Positions 47,042 to 55,941 are shown, counted from the stretch's first letter. The stretch: DNA of 64,000 bases from an uncultured Tenacibaculum sp. (GCA_947493285.1 CANLQH010000001.1:558001-622000); one strand, 5' to 3'. Numbers and translations: made by a program. Notes: a model not told the origin generated them from the sequence alone.

Positions 47042-47428
47042 ATGAAAAAAATTTTAGGTTTAATTCTTATTGTTATAGCCTTAATAGCTGCATTCTATTA
47101 CGCTTTTATTTATTACATACCATATAGTGAAGGAGTTCGTTCAGGTGAATTAATAAAAATTAGTCATAAAGGTGTTTTAGTAAAAACATGGGAAGGCGAA
47201 ATAAGCCAAGGTATTTCTGGAGCACAAATATTTGCTTTTTCAATTGAAGATAGCCAAGAGAAAGTTATTCAAGATTTACAAAAATTTCAAGGCAGATATG
47301 TAAAAGTAACTTATAAAGAACGTTACGGAACATTTTTCTGGTTAGGTGACACTAAGTATTTTATTACTAAAGTAGAAGAAGAACAATCGCCTCATTTTAG
47401 AGGGATAAATAACGGTAATGAGCAATAA
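47042..47428 (+). CDS. Small membrane-anchored protein, function unknown
   Basis: 128 residues with one N-terminal membrane helix (ILGLILIVIALIAAFYYAF) and an extracytoplasmic domain rich in beta strands (GVLVKTWEGEISQGISGAQI, FQGRYVKVTYKERYGTF). I do not recognise a catalytic motif; similar Bacteroidota proteins have been labelled 6-phosphogluconate dehydrogenase in databases, which this sequence does not support. A longer frame from 47006 would cover the promoter, so the Met at 47042 is taken. It overlaps the thioesterase gene by 11 bases, so the two are co-translated. Confidence 0.8.
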   Translation: MKKILGLILIVIALIAAFYYAFIYYIPYSEGVRSGELIKISHKGVLVKTWEGEISQGISGAQIFAFSIEDSQEKVIQDLQKFQGRYVKVTYKERYGTFFWLGDTKYFITKVEEEQSPHFRGINNGNEQ

Positions 47429-47966
47429 AAACTACAAACACGTAGAAGAAACTCGCATCATCATTTCTGAGTTGATGTTGCCTTCGCATGCAAACTTCAG
47501 CGGTAAAATTCATGGTGGTTATATTTTATCATTACTCGATCAAATAGCTTTTGCATGTGCATCAAAGCACTCAGGTGAATATTGCGTTACTGCATCTGTA
47601 GACACTGTTGATTTTTTAAACCCTATTGAAGTTGGTGAATTGGTTACCATGCGTGCATCGGTAAATTATGTTGGTAGAACCTCGATGGTTGTTGGTGTTC
47701 GCGTAGAGGCAGAAAATATAAGAACTGGAGAAAAAAAGCATTGTAACTCTTCTTACTTTACCATGGTTGCTAAAGATAAAAACGGAAATAGTGTTACCGT
47801 TCCTGGTTTAATTGTTGATGATGAACTTGAAGTTCGTCGCTTTTTAAAAGCCATTAAACGTATAGAGATGAAAAAGAAGCGCCAAGAAGAATTTGATAGT
47901 GACGATTTTGTTCCGCACGACTATATAAAAGACTTAGAAAATTATAATGTTAAAATTGAGCTGTAA
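47418..47966 (+). CDS. Hotdog-fold acyl-CoA thioesterase
   Basis: A 182-residue acyl-CoA hydrolase of the YciA/BACH-type hotdog family. The active-site region ANFSGKIHGGYILSLLDQIAFACA, with the catalytic Asp in LLDQ, is followed by strands VTASVDTVDFLNPIEVGELV and NYVGRTSMVVGVRV. It hydrolyses acyl-CoA to free CoA and fatty acid; chain-length preference cannot be read. A ~40-residue charged helix follows the domain. It starts inside the previous gene (11-base overlap) and ends 3 bases before the cyclase-family gene. Confidence 0.93.
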   Translation: MSNKNYKHVEETRIIISELMLPSHANFSGKIHGGYILSLLDQIAFACASKHSGEYCVTASVDTVDFLNPIEVGELVTMRASVNYVGRTSMVVGVRVEAENIRTGEKKHCNSSYFTMVAKDKNGNSVTVPGLIVDDELEVRRFLKAIKRIEMKKKRQEEFDSDDFVPHDYIKDLENYNVKIEL

Positions 47967-47969
47967 TTA

Positions 47970-48662
47970 ATGCCAGAAATTATTGATTTAAGTCAGGAAA
48001 TATATGAAGGAATGCCTGTTTACAAAAGTCTTCCTCAAGTAAAAATGAGGGTTCATAACACCCATGAAGAATGGGATAATATTAAAAACCCTACTACAAA
48101 AACACCTGCAGTTTACAAATTAGAATTAGGAGAACACACAGGTACACACGTTGATGCCATAAACCATATGGCAGCAAAACACGAAGGGAAATCGATAGAC
48201 ACCATGCCTCTTTCTATGTTTTATACAGAAGGTATTTGTTTAGATTTTTCTCATAAAAACTTACAAGAACTCATTACATCAAATGATGTTAAAAATGTTT
48301 TAAATAAAGACAATTTAACTATTAAGAAAGGCGACACAGTTCTTTTATACACCAATCATTATCGCAAACATTTTAATACTGATAATTGGAATAAAGGTCC
48401 CGGGGTCACAGCAGAATGTGCTCGTTGGTTAGGCGAGCAAAAAATAGCAGCTTTTGGAGTAGAAACAATGTCTCCCGGAGTACCTAAAGTGTCCAATAAA
48501 GAAGTACATCATATCTGTGGTGATTTAGGTTTTACTCATTACGAAAACATGATAAATTTACACCAACTAATAAACCGAGGTAGATTTCGCTTTATAGGAC
48601 TCCCTTTAAAAATTAGAGGAGGAACAGGTTCTCCTGTGAGAGCTGTTGCTATTTTTGAATAA
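47970..48662 (+). CDS. Cyclase-family (kynurenine formamidase-like) metal hydrolase
   Basis: A 230-residue cyclase-family protein (PF04199). The metal site is carried by GEHTGTHVDAINHM, the family's HxGTHxDxxxH motif. Kynurenine formamidase and related esterases have this fold, but the substrate here is not inferable. It is the third gene in a tight run with the membrane protein and thioesterase; a shared role in lipid or small-ester turnover is speculation. It is followed by the first attC-like site. Confidence 0.88.
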   Translation: MPEIIDLSQEIYEGMPVYKSLPQVKMRVHNTHEEWDNIKNPTTKTPAVYKLELGEHTGTHVDAINHMAAKHEGKSIDTMPLSMFYTEGICLDFSHKNLQELITSNDVKNVLNKDNLTIKKGDTVLLYTNHYRKHFNTDNWNKGPGVTAECARWLGEQKIAAFGVETMSPGVPKVSNKEVHHICGDLGFTHYENMINLHQLINRGRFRFIGLPLKIRGGTGSPVRAVAIFE

Positions 48663-48711
48663 AAAACAGTCTTTCTACTCTTGATATTCTCCTACTAAAA
48701 AATTAACTTCG

Positions 48712-48765
48712 CTAACGTTGAATATAAATCATTAAAACGGATTCATATTCTCAAACGAGTTAGCA
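48712..48765 (+). repeat. attC-like imperfect palindrome 1
   Basis: 54 bp from GCTAAC to GTTAGC. The left arm is GCTAAC-GTTGA-ATATAAATC, and the right arm read in reverse complement is GCTAACTCGTTTGAGAATATGAATC, so the arms pair with a few extra bases on one side. That bulged stem with GCTAAC/GTTAGC ends is the layout of integron attC sites (R''-L''-L'-R'), though the ends do not match the full RYYYAAC/GTTRRRY consensus. Confidence 0.5.
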
Positions 48766-48847
48766 AACATAACCTTGAAAACACCTACTATTAGGTATTT
48801 ACTTCTAGTTAATTAGATATTACTTTTGAATTTTAAAATCATTAAAG

Positions 48848-50563
48848 ATGAAAAAGGTAATTCTAATTTTAGTGTCAATTATTTTCCTATATGGGTGTAG
48901 TAAAGATGAAACAAACTCTCAAAATCCAGGGGAAATAATAGAGCTTAAAACGCTATCGGTAAACATTGAGTTGCCAAACAATTCTACTATTTCAGAAAGC
49001 GACTTAACAGTTTCTTCATTATTTAGCGAAAGTATTCCAATTTCTAATGGAACTTCTGAAATTGAAAGTTTTGACGATGATTCAATGGAGTTAACATTTG
49101 CTACAAATCAACAGGGTAATATCGTTATGTTAAGTTACTACAACCCTCTGAACAACGAAATTGTTGAAATGAATTCAGAATCAACGGCTACGGCTTTGGT
49201 TCTTTTACATCCTTGGAGTTTTGACTTAACAGTAAATGCTAAAGCAGAAGCAATTGAATTCATTAAAGGCCTACCCGAATTTGATTCATATAAATTAGAA
49301 ATTGAAAATAGTTTAGCAAGTGGAGAGCTTAATCCATTAAACTCACAAAGTGTTTTAGAAAAGGTAACTGAAATACAACAAATTACTTTTAGCAGAACAA
49401 CTGAATATATTGAACCGTTAGAATTTAATATTGAAAACTCAACTGCATCTGTTAAAAATGTATTAAGTAGTGCCACTTATTCTATTGGTCTTTATGATGA
49501 AAATGATGTTTTATTTGAACATAAACCAGCACAAGGCTTGGATAAATCTCATTTTCTTTTTCAAGAATTTAAGAATAATGTTTTTCAACAATCCAATAGC
49601 GAACAACAAACAGCAACTTTTAATATTCCAACAGATGGTAATTGGACTTTAAAAGCAAAAAGTGGATTATCTTTTGATGGCAGTTTAGAAAATCAACAAG
49701 CGGCCTATTATAACACCAAAACAATTGTTGCAAATGTAATAGGGATTTTTTCAACAAAACTTAAATCTTTGATGGTTAATAATGATTGTTTAGTTTCTGT
49801 TGGAGAATTGGTTTACAATGGTGCTTCAGGTTCAATTGATATTTCATCAAGTATTCAATCTTATTCTAATGGCTCATTATCTGGATATGGTCTTACTAAA
49901 AATGTAAGCTCATTTATTTTAGACAGATTTGATGATGTGTTTAACTTTATCGAAGAGTGTACAGCTGGGATTTTAAACGGGTCTGATCTGGATAAACTTA
50001 AGTCAGGACCATTCGGTAAAATTCTTGGTTTTTTAAATATTTTGAGTAATCTTGAAAATGTTTTCAATTCTACTGCAATGTTAACAGATTGGGTACAATA
50101 CGATAAAGAAATTGAATTTTGCTTTAATAAAAATGGGGATGAAATCCAAGAGTGTGGAATTTTTAGCACTTGGAATATTTCTATTACAGATACCTGTACT
50201 GATAGTCAGGGTAATGTGAGTAATTCCGAAACCTATAATGGACAAATTATCTTAAACGAAGACTATACTGTTACTTATGTTGGTCAAGATAATAGTAATA
50301 CCGTTTCAAATAGTTTTTCTTTTACAAATAATACATTAGTAATTGAAACAGCTTATAATGACTTTTCTATTACCACACCTTGCAATGGTCAAGATTCACA
50401 ATTAGTTAATGATACACAAACAATGCAGTATGATGAATCTAATGATTCTTTTTCTGGAACTACTCTAACAACTACACCTGAAATAAATGGAGTTGATGAA
50501 AATGGAAATGCTTGTATAATAGAAGGAAGAACTTGTAATGGTACTGTGACGCTAACAAGATAA
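48848..50563 (+). CDS. Lipoprotein of unknown function in a possible gene cassette
   Basis: 571 residues. A lipoprotein signal (VILILVSIIFLYGCSKDET, lipid Cys near residue 17) leads into an acidic/Ser-rich stretch, then an alpha/beta middle part (residues ~100-380), then a C-terminal beta-rich ~140 residues (STWNISITDTCTDSQGNVSN ... FSGTTLTTTPEINGVDENG ... GRTCNGTVTL) that resembles a lipocalin-type barrel. No catalytic motif is recognised. The gene is alone between the two attC-like repeats, has no clear -7 element in the 80 bases before it, and shares no theme with its flanks. Together these suggest an acquired accessory gene. Confidence 0.75.
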   Translation: MKKVILILVSIIFLYGCSKDETNSQNPGEIIELKTLSVNIELPNNSTISESDLTVSSLFSESIPISNGTSEIESFDDDSMELTFATNQQGNIVMLSYYNPLNNEIVEMNSESTATALVLLHPWSFDLTVNAKAEAIEFIKGLPEFDSYKLEIENSLASGELNPLNSQSVLEKVTEIQQITFSRTTEYIEPLEFNIENSTASVKNVLSSATYSIGLYDENDVLFEHKPAQGLDKSHFLFQEFKNNVFQQSNSEQQTATFNIPTDGNWTLKAKSGLSFDGSLENQQAAYYNTKTIVANVIGIFSTKLKSLMVNNDCLVSVGELVYNGASGSIDISSSIQSYSNGSLSGYGLTKNVSSFILDRFDDVFNFIEECTAGILNGSDLDKLKSGPFGKILGFLNILSNLENVFNSTAMLTDWVQYDKEIEFCFNKNGDEIQECGIFSTWNISITDTCTDSQGNVSNSETYNGQIILNEDYTVTYVGQDNSNTVSNSFSFTNNTLVIETAYNDFSITTPCNGQDSQLVNDTQTMQYDESNDSFSGTTLTTTPEINGVDENGNACIIEGRTCNGTVTLTR

Positions 50564-50583
50564 TTAAACCAATAATTACGTTT

Positions 50584-50712
50584 GCTAACTATGGCTATAA
50601 GTAATTGCTTGTTCTCGTCTACTTCTGAAAACCCTTGCGGATTTTCAGCTTGGTCTGTACTTGCAAAGTTAAGTGCTAACCCACGCAACTACTCATAGCC
50701 GAGACCGTTAGC
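50584..50712 (+). repeat. attC-like imperfect palindrome 2
   Basis: 129 bp from GCTAAC to GTTAGC. Inside the ends, GGCTATAAGTAATTGC (50592 onwards) pairs with the reverse complement of GCAACTACTCATAGCC (about 50685-50700) with two mismatches, with unequal spacers (3 and 6 bases) between inner and outer arms; an apical hairpin CTGAAAA...TTTTCAG sits near 50625-50648. It begins 20 bases after the lipoprotein stop, where a cassette's attC would be. Confidence 0.55.
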
Positions 50713-50730
50713 GAAAAATTAAAAAAACAA

Positions 50731-50762
50731 AAAATCCGAAGTACATATGCTTCGGATTTTTT
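50731..50762 (-). terminator. Terminator of carB
   Basis: AAATCCGAAG pairs with CTTCGGATTT with A and T runs on both sides; functional for carB on the minus strand and possibly for the lipoprotein gene. Confidence 0.85.
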
Positions 50763-50780
50763 TATTTATAGTTACTATTG

Positions 50781-53636
50781 TTACTTACTCAAATACATTT
50801 TACGTCTTGAATATAAATCGTAAAACTGATCATCTTTTAAATCATCAATAAACAAGATACTCTCTCCTGTCGATTTCATTTCTGGTCCTAGTTTCTTATT
50901 TACATTTGGAAACTTGTTAAATGAGAAAACTGGTTGCTTAATTGCGTATCCTTCTAATTGTGGATTGAATTTAAAGTCTGTTACTTTCTTCTCTCCTAAC
51001 ATTACTTTCGTTGCATAATTTACATACGGCTCTTTGTAAGCTTTTGCTATAAAAGGAACGGTACGAGATGCTCTAGGATTTGCTTCGATAATATATACTA
51101 CATCATCTTTGATAGCAAATTGCACATTGATTAAACCAACTGTTTTTAACTCTCTTGCAATCGTATGCGTATGGTCTTTAATTTGTTGCATTACCAAATT
51201 ACCTAAATTAAAGGCTGGTAAAGTAGCATTAGAATCTCCAGAGTGTACTCCACAAGGCTCAATATGCTCCATAATACCAATGATATATACATTACCATCT
51301 GCATCACAAATTGCATCTGCTTCTGCTTCTATTGCTCCATCTAAATAATGATCTAATAATAATTTATTACCAGGCATTCCTTTTAATAAATCAACAACAT
51401 GCTCTACCAGTTCATCTTTATTGATCACAATTTTCATTCCTTGTCCTCCTAATACATAAGATGGTCTTACTAAAATTGGGAAGTCTAATTGTTCTGCTAA
51501 AGCTAATGCTTCATCTGCTGTTTCAGCAATCCCGAATTCAGGATAAGGAATATTATTTCTTTTTAATAAATCCGAAAAACTTCCTCTATCTTCCGCTAAA
51601 TCTAAGGCTTCGAAAGAAGTTCCTAAAATTTTAATTCCGTATTTAGTTAATTTCTCTGCTAACTTTAAAGCAGTTTGCCCACCTAACTGAACAATTACTC
51701 CTTCTGGTTTTTCATGCTTGATGATATCATAGATATGTTCCCAAAAAACTGGCTCAAAATATAATTTATCGGCAGTATCAAAGTCTGTAGAAACTGTTTC
51801 TGGGTTACAGTTAATCATGATTGTTTCGTAACCACATTCAGAAGCAGCTAAAACTCCATGTACACAACAGTAATCAAACTCAATTCCTTGTCCAATTCTA
51901 TTTGGTCCAGAACCTAAAACGATAATTTTCTTTTTATCAGAAACCACACTTTCGTTTGCTGGTAATTTTTCTCCATCAGCAGTTTCAACCTCATTTTCAA
52001 AAGTTGAATAATAATATGGCGTCTCAGCTTTAAACTCAGCTGCACAAGTATCTACTAACTTATAAACACGCTTAATTTTTAATTCTTCACGCTTCTTATA
52101 AACTTGGCTTTCTAAACAATCTAACATATGTGCAATCTGACGATCTCCATATCCTTTCTGTTTTGCTTCTAATAAAAGTTCTCTATCTAAAGTATCAATT
52201 GTATAAGTAGAAATTTCTTTTTCTAAATGAAATAACTCCTCGTATTGCTTTAAATACCACATATCAATTTTTGTGATATCGTAAATCTTACTTAACGGAA
52301 TTCCCATTGCAATAGCATCGTAAATTGCAAAAACACGATCCCAGCTTGCATTGGTTAATTTATCTATAATTTGATTGTAATCTTTATATCCTTTACCGTC
52401 AGCCCCTAAACCGTTACGTTTAATCTCTAATGATTGAGTAGCTTTATGTAATGCTTCTTGAAACGAACGTCCAATTCCCATCACCTCACCTACGGCTTTC
52501 ATTTGTAAACCTAAAGTTCTATCTGAACCTTCGAATTTATCAAAGTTCCAACGTGGAATTTTTACAATTACATAATCTAAAGTAGGCTCGAATAAAGCAG
52601 ATGTAGATTTTGTAATTCCGTTTTCTAATTCATCTAAAGAATAACCTATCGCTAATTTTGTAGCAACCTTTGCAATAGGATACCCTGTTGCTTTAGATGC
52701 TAATGCTGATGAACGAGATACACGTGGATTAATTTCAATCGCAATAATATCTTCTTTTTCATCAGGAGAAACTGCAAATTGCACATTACATCCTCCTTCA
52801 AAATCTCCAATAGAACGCATCATTTTTATTGCCATGTCACGCATTTTCTGAAATGTTTTATCAGAAAGTGTCATTGCTGGTGCAACTGTAATAGAATCTC
52901 CGGTATGAATTCCCATTGGGTCCATATTTTCGATAGAACAGATAATTACTACGTTATCGTTCTTATCACGCAATAATTCTAATTCGTATTCTTTCCATCC
53001 CATCATTGCTTTATCAATCATCACCTCATGAATTGGTGATGCTTCTAAACCTCTTCTTAAAAGCTTGTCAAAATCTTCTGGATCATAAACAATTGAAGCT
53101 CCTGCTCCACCTAATGTATATGAAGAACGAATTACTAATGGAAAACCAAATTCTTGCGCAATTTCTTTTCCTTTTAAGAATGATGTTGCTGTTGCTTGAG
53201 GCGCCATTGGTACATCAATCTTTAGCATTAATTCTCTAAACTGCTCTCTATCTTCTGTAATATTAATCGCATCAATATCAACACCAATTAATTTTACATC
53301 AAAATCTTTCCAAATTCCTTTATCATCAGCTTCAATACATAAATTTAAAGCAGTTTGACCTCCCATTGTTGGTAAAACAGCATCAATTTGTGGATGCTCT
53401 TTTAAAATTTGGATGATTGACTTCGTTGTTAATGGCAACAAATAAATATGATCTGCCATCGATGGGTCAGTCATAATTGTTGCTGGGTTTGAGTTGATTA
53501 GAATTGTTTCTATTCCATCCTCTCTTAAAGATCTTAAGGATTGTGATCCAGAATAATCAAATTCACATGCTTGACCAATTACAATTGGTCCAGATCCGAT
53601 AATTAAAATAGATTTAAGGTCTTGTCTTTTTGGCAT
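50781..53636 (-). CDS. carB: Carbamoyl-phosphate synthase large subunit (no MGS domain)
   Basis: 951 residues versus about 1,070 in E. coli. The N-terminal ATP-grasp half (LIIGSGPIVIGQACEFDYSG, TLGGAGASIVYDPEDF, IEINPRVSRSSALASKATGY) makes carboxyphosphate, and the second ATP-grasp half (LGSGPNRIGQGIEFDYCCVH, SYVLGGQGMKIV, IIEANPRASRTVPFIAKA) uses a second ATP to form carbamoyl phosphate. It ends about 20 residues after GPEMKSTGE, where the C-terminal methylglyoxal-synthase-like allosteric domain would begin. The product feeds pyrimidines and arginine. carA is not in the window. The whole 5' half is intact, and there is no frameshift remnant of the missing domain in the downstream intergenic stretch. 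Confidence 0.96.
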   Translation of the reverse strand: MPKRQDLKSILIIGSGPIVIGQACEFDYSGSQSLRSLREDGIETILINSNPATIMTDPSMADHIYLLPLTTKSIIQILKEHPQIDAVLPTMGGQTALNLCIEADDKGIWKDFDVKLIGVDIDAINITEDREQFRELMLKIDVPMAPQATATSFLKGKEIAQEFGFPLVIRSSYTLGGAGASIVYDPEDFDKLLRRGLEASPIHEVMIDKAMMGWKEYELELLRDKNDNVVIICSIENMDPMGIHTGDSITVAPAMTLSDKTFQKMRDMAIKMMRSIGDFEGGCNVQFAVSPDEKEDIIAIEINPRVSRSSALASKATGYPIAKVATKLAIGYSLDELENGITKSTSALFEPTLDYVIVKIPRWNFDKFEGSDRTLGLQMKAVGEVMGIGRSFQEALHKATQSLEIKRNGLGADGKGYKDYNQIIDKLTNASWDRVFAIYDAIAMGIPLSKIYDITKIDMWYLKQYEELFHLEKEISTYTIDTLDRELLLEAKQKGYGDRQIAHMLDCLESQVYKKREELKIKRVYKLVDTCAAEFKAETPYYYSTFENEVETADGEKLPANESVVSDKKKIIVLGSGPNRIGQGIEFDYCCVHGVLAASECGYETIMINCNPETVSTDFDTADKLYFEPVFWEHIYDIIKHEKPEGVIVQLGGQTALKLAEKLTKYGIKILGTSFEALDLAEDRGSFSDLLKRNNIPYPEFGIAETADEALALAEQLDFPILVRPSYVLGGQGMKIVINKDELVEHVVDLLKGMPGNKLLLDHYLDGAIEAEADAICDADGNVYIIGIMEHIEPCGVHSGDSNATLPAFNLGNLVMQQIKDHTHTIARELKTVGLINVQFAIKDDVVYIIEANPRASRTVPFIAKAYKEPYVNYATKVMLGEKKVTDFKFNPQLEGYAIKQPVFSFNKFPNVNKKLGPEMKSTGESILFIDDLKDDQFYDLYSRRKMYLSK

Positions 53637-53661
53637 TTTAATAGTTGTGTTGTGTTGTTGT

Positions 53662-53669
53662 CAAAAATA
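53662..53669 (-). promoter_or_regulatory. Probable -7 element of carB
   Basis: On the minus strand TATTTTTG fits TAnnTTTG, about 25 bases before the carB start. The region before it is the rpmH terminator, so no -33 TTG is clear. Confidence 0.4.
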
Positions 53670-53683
53670 TAAATTGTGTAGGT

Positions 53684-53719
53684 ATAAAAAAAGGGTGTTA
53701 CTTATAAAAAGTAACACCC
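53684..53719 (-). terminator. Terminator of rpmH
   Basis: GGGTGTTAC pairs with GTAACACCC, followed on the minus strand by a run of seven T (53692-53686). Confidence 0.88.
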
Positions 53720-53742
53720 AATAAATTAACAATAGTTAATCA

Positions 53743-53904
53743 TTATTTCTTATGTCTTGGAGCTGAAGATACAGTTAAACTCTTTCTTCCTTTAGCTCTT
53801 CTTCTTGCTAAAACTTTACGACCGTTAGCAGAAGCCATTCTTTCGCGGAAACCGTGTTTGTTTCTTCTCTTTCTATTTGATGGTTGGTAAGTTCTTTTTG
53901 GCAT
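53743..53904 (-). CDS. rpmH: 50S ribosomal protein L34
   Basis: A 53-residue ribosomal protein. It reads [20 protein letters not shown], then [20 protein letters not shown] and SAPRHKK, a textbook L34 with the Bacteroidota C-terminal extension. It sits between carB and pyrG rather than next to rnpA and dnaA, so this locus is not the replication origin. The promoter with both elements lies about 70 bases upstream. Confidence 0.97.
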   Translation of the reverse strand: MPKRTYQPSNRKRRNKHGFRERMASANGRKVLARRRAKGRKSLTVSSAPRHKK

Positions 53905-53975
53905 TACTTATATTTTTAAATATCGTCTTTAAATTTTGTTGCTTTTTTTGAAATTCCGTCTGCTAAAAGCGTGGG

Positions 53976-54005
53976 CAAATATACAACAGTTTTTTTGTCT
54001 GACAA
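53976..54005 (-). promoter_or_regulatory. Promoter of rpmH
   Basis: On the minus strand TTG (54005-54003), a 19-base spacer and TATATTTG (53983-53976). The predicted leader is about 65 bases. Confidence 0.65.
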
Positions 54006-54085
54006 ATCCTATTTTTATTTTTTTGAAAAAAATTTCGTTCCGCAAAAATACATATTCTTCATCAATCTTTTTTCTGTTTTTTACT

Positions 54086-54115
54086 TTGTTCGAATCGCCA
54101 GACTTCTTACTTTTG
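54086..54115 (+). promoter_or_regulatory. Promoter of pyrG
   Basis: TTG (54086-54088), a 19-base spacer and TACTTTTG (54108-54115), which predicts a 15-base leader before the ATG at 54134. Confidence 0.75.
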
Positions 54116-54133
54116 TCCAAACCTAACAACACC

Positions 54134-55747
54134 ATGAACAACACTAAATACGTTTTTGTAACAGGAGGCGTAACTTCATCACTAGGAAAAGGTATTATTG
54201 CCGCTTCTTTAGCTAAATTATTACAGGAAAGAGGATATTCAGTAACGATACAAAAGTTAGATCCTTATATTAATATCGACCCAGGAACTTTAAATCCGTA
54301 TGAACACGGAGAATGCTATGTTACTGATGACGGTGCTGAAACTGACTTAGACTTAGGTCATTACGAACGTTTTTTAAACATTCCTACTTCACAAGCAAAC
54401 AATGTTACTACGGGTAGAATTTACCAATCGGTAATTAATAAAGAACGTAAAGGAGAATTTTTAGGAAAAACGGTTCAGATAATTCCACATATTACTGATG
54501 AAATAAAAAACAGAATCCAAATTTTAGGAAATACTGGTGATTATGATATCGTAATTACTGAAATTGGAGGAACTGTTGGGGATATTGAGTCATTACCTTA
54601 TGTAGAAGCTGTAAGACAAATGCAGTGGGAATTAGGTGATAATAATGCAATTGTTATTCATTTAACCTTAGTACCTTATTTAGCTGCTGCAGGTGAATTA
54701 AAAACAAAACCTACACAACACTCTGTAAAAACTTTAATGCAAAGTGGTGTTAGCCCTAACATATTAGTATGTCGTTCTGAACATGAAATTAATGATAGTA
54801 TTAAACGTAAATTAGCGCTGTTCTGTAATGTTAAGAAACAAGACGTTATTCAATCATTAGATGCAGAAACTATATACGATGTTCCTAATTTAATGTTTAA
54901 AGAAGGTTTAGATCGTGTTGTTTTAGAAAAATTAGAATTATCATCAGAAAAACAACCTGAATTGGAGGCTTGGAACGAGTTTTTAAGTCGTCATAAAAAT
55001 CCAAAATCAACTGTTGAAATTGGTTTAGTGGGTAAGTATGTTGAATTGCACGATTCATATAAATCGATTACAGAAGCATTTATTCATGCTGGTGCTGCAA
55101 ATCAAACTAAAGTAAAAGTGCGTTGGATTCATTCTGAAAGCTTAACTCCAGAAAATGCAGCCAATAAACTACAAGGTTTAAACGGACTTTTAGTTGCTCC
55201 TGGTTTTGGAGATAGAGGTATTGAAGGTAAAATAGCAGCTGTTCAGTATGTACGTGAAAACAATATTCCCTTTTTAGGTATTTGTTTGGGTATGCAAATG
55301 GCAGTTATTGAATATTCAAGAAATGTATTAGGTTTAGAAAAAGCCAATTCTACTGAAATGGCTAAAGGATTACAACACCCAGTAATCAACCTTATGGAAG
55401 AACAAAAAGACGTTACCGAAAAAGGCGGAACCATGCGTTTAGGAGCTTGGGATTGCGAGATAACTAAAGATTCTAAAGTTTACGAAGCCTACAAGTCTGA
55501 TTTAATCAGTGAGCGTCACCGCCACAGATACGAATACAACAACGATTACAAAGAACAATTAGAAGCTGCTGGATTAAAATCTACAGGTATCAACCCAAAG
55601 ACTGGATTGGTAGAAACTGTTGAAATACCAACACATCCTTGGTTTGTTGGAGTACAATACCATCCGGAATACAAAAGTACAGTGCTAAATCCACATCCTT
55701 TATTTGTAAGCTTTATAAAAGCTGCTCTACAACAATCAAAAAAATAA
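54134..55747 (+). CDS. pyrG: CTP synthase
   Basis: A 537-residue CTP synthetase that aminates UTP with glutamine. The N-terminal amidoligase has KYVFVTGGVTSSLGKGIIAA (P-loop), KLDPYINIDPGTLNPYEHGE and GGTVGDIESLPYVEA; the C-terminal glutaminase has FLGICLGMQMAVIEYS with the nucleophilic Cys, and the triad His/Glu in WFVGVQYHPEY. A longer frame back to 53936 would run over the promoter, so MNNTKYVF at 54134 is the start. It supplies CTP and works with carB and cmk in the same window. Confidence 0.97.
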   Translation: MNNTKYVFVTGGVTSSLGKGIIAASLAKLLQERGYSVTIQKLDPYINIDPGTLNPYEHGECYVTDDGAETDLDLGHYERFLNIPTSQANNVTTGRIYQSVINKERKGEFLGKTVQIIPHITDEIKNRIQILGNTGDYDIVITEIGGTVGDIESLPYVEAVRQMQWELGDNNAIVIHLTLVPYLAAAGELKTKPTQHSVKTLMQSGVSPNILVCRSEHEINDSIKRKLALFCNVKKQDVIQSLDAETIYDVPNLMFKEGLDRVVLEKLELSSEKQPELEAWNEFLSRHKNPKSTVEIGLVGKYVELHDSYKSITEAFIHAGAANQTKVKVRWIHSESLTPENAANKLQGLNGLLVAPGFGDRGIEGKIAAVQYVRENNIPFLGICLGMQMAVIEYSRNVLGLEKANSTEMAKGLQHPVINLMEEQKDVTEKGGTMRLGAWDCEITKDSKVYEAYKSDLISERHRHRYEYNNDYKEQLEAAGLKSTGINPKTGLVETVEIPTHPWFVGVQYHPEYKSTVLNPHPLFVSFIKAALQQSKK

Positions 55748-55752
55748 ACTCT

Positions 55753-55787
55753 AAATCCTGTAATTTAAAATTACAGGATTTTTTATT
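55753..55787 (+). terminator. Terminator of pyrG
   Basis: AAATCCTGTAA pairs with TTACAGGATTT, followed by a T run. Confidence 0.88.
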
Positions 55788-55872
55788 TCTCTTAAAGTTG
55801 GAACACTGTTTGAACTATAACTCATATCAAAATTAATCATAGTAAAACTCCATAAAACACATACAGTTTTAC

Positions 55873-55880
55873 TACATTTG
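55873..55880 (+). promoter_or_regulatory. Probable -7 element of yidC
   Basis: TACATTTG fits TAnnTTTG; the leader would be about 58 bases. No TTG is found at the -33 position. Confidence 0.45.
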
Positions 55881-55941
55881 TCGGGTTTTTCAAATGTCAG
55901 AAAAACAAAAAATGACAAGTTGACATTATAACATACAATCA

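Noticed and set aside
50389..50688. 99-codon minus-strand frame over the lipoprotein end and the second attC-like element.
   Set aside because: It runs through the structured repeat and into the antisense of a real gene and has no recognisable domain.
53743..53904. rpmH as a marker for the replication origin.
   Set aside because: No dnaA, rnpA, DnaA boxes or AT-rich unwinding repeats are nearby; carB and pyrG flank it.
55893..55927. Inverted repeat AATGTCA...TGACATT in the yidC leader, considered as a riboswitch or attenuator.
   Set aside because: The stem is 7 bp with a 21-base loop and no terminator or conserved aptamer core is visible; likely chance in AT-rich sequence.
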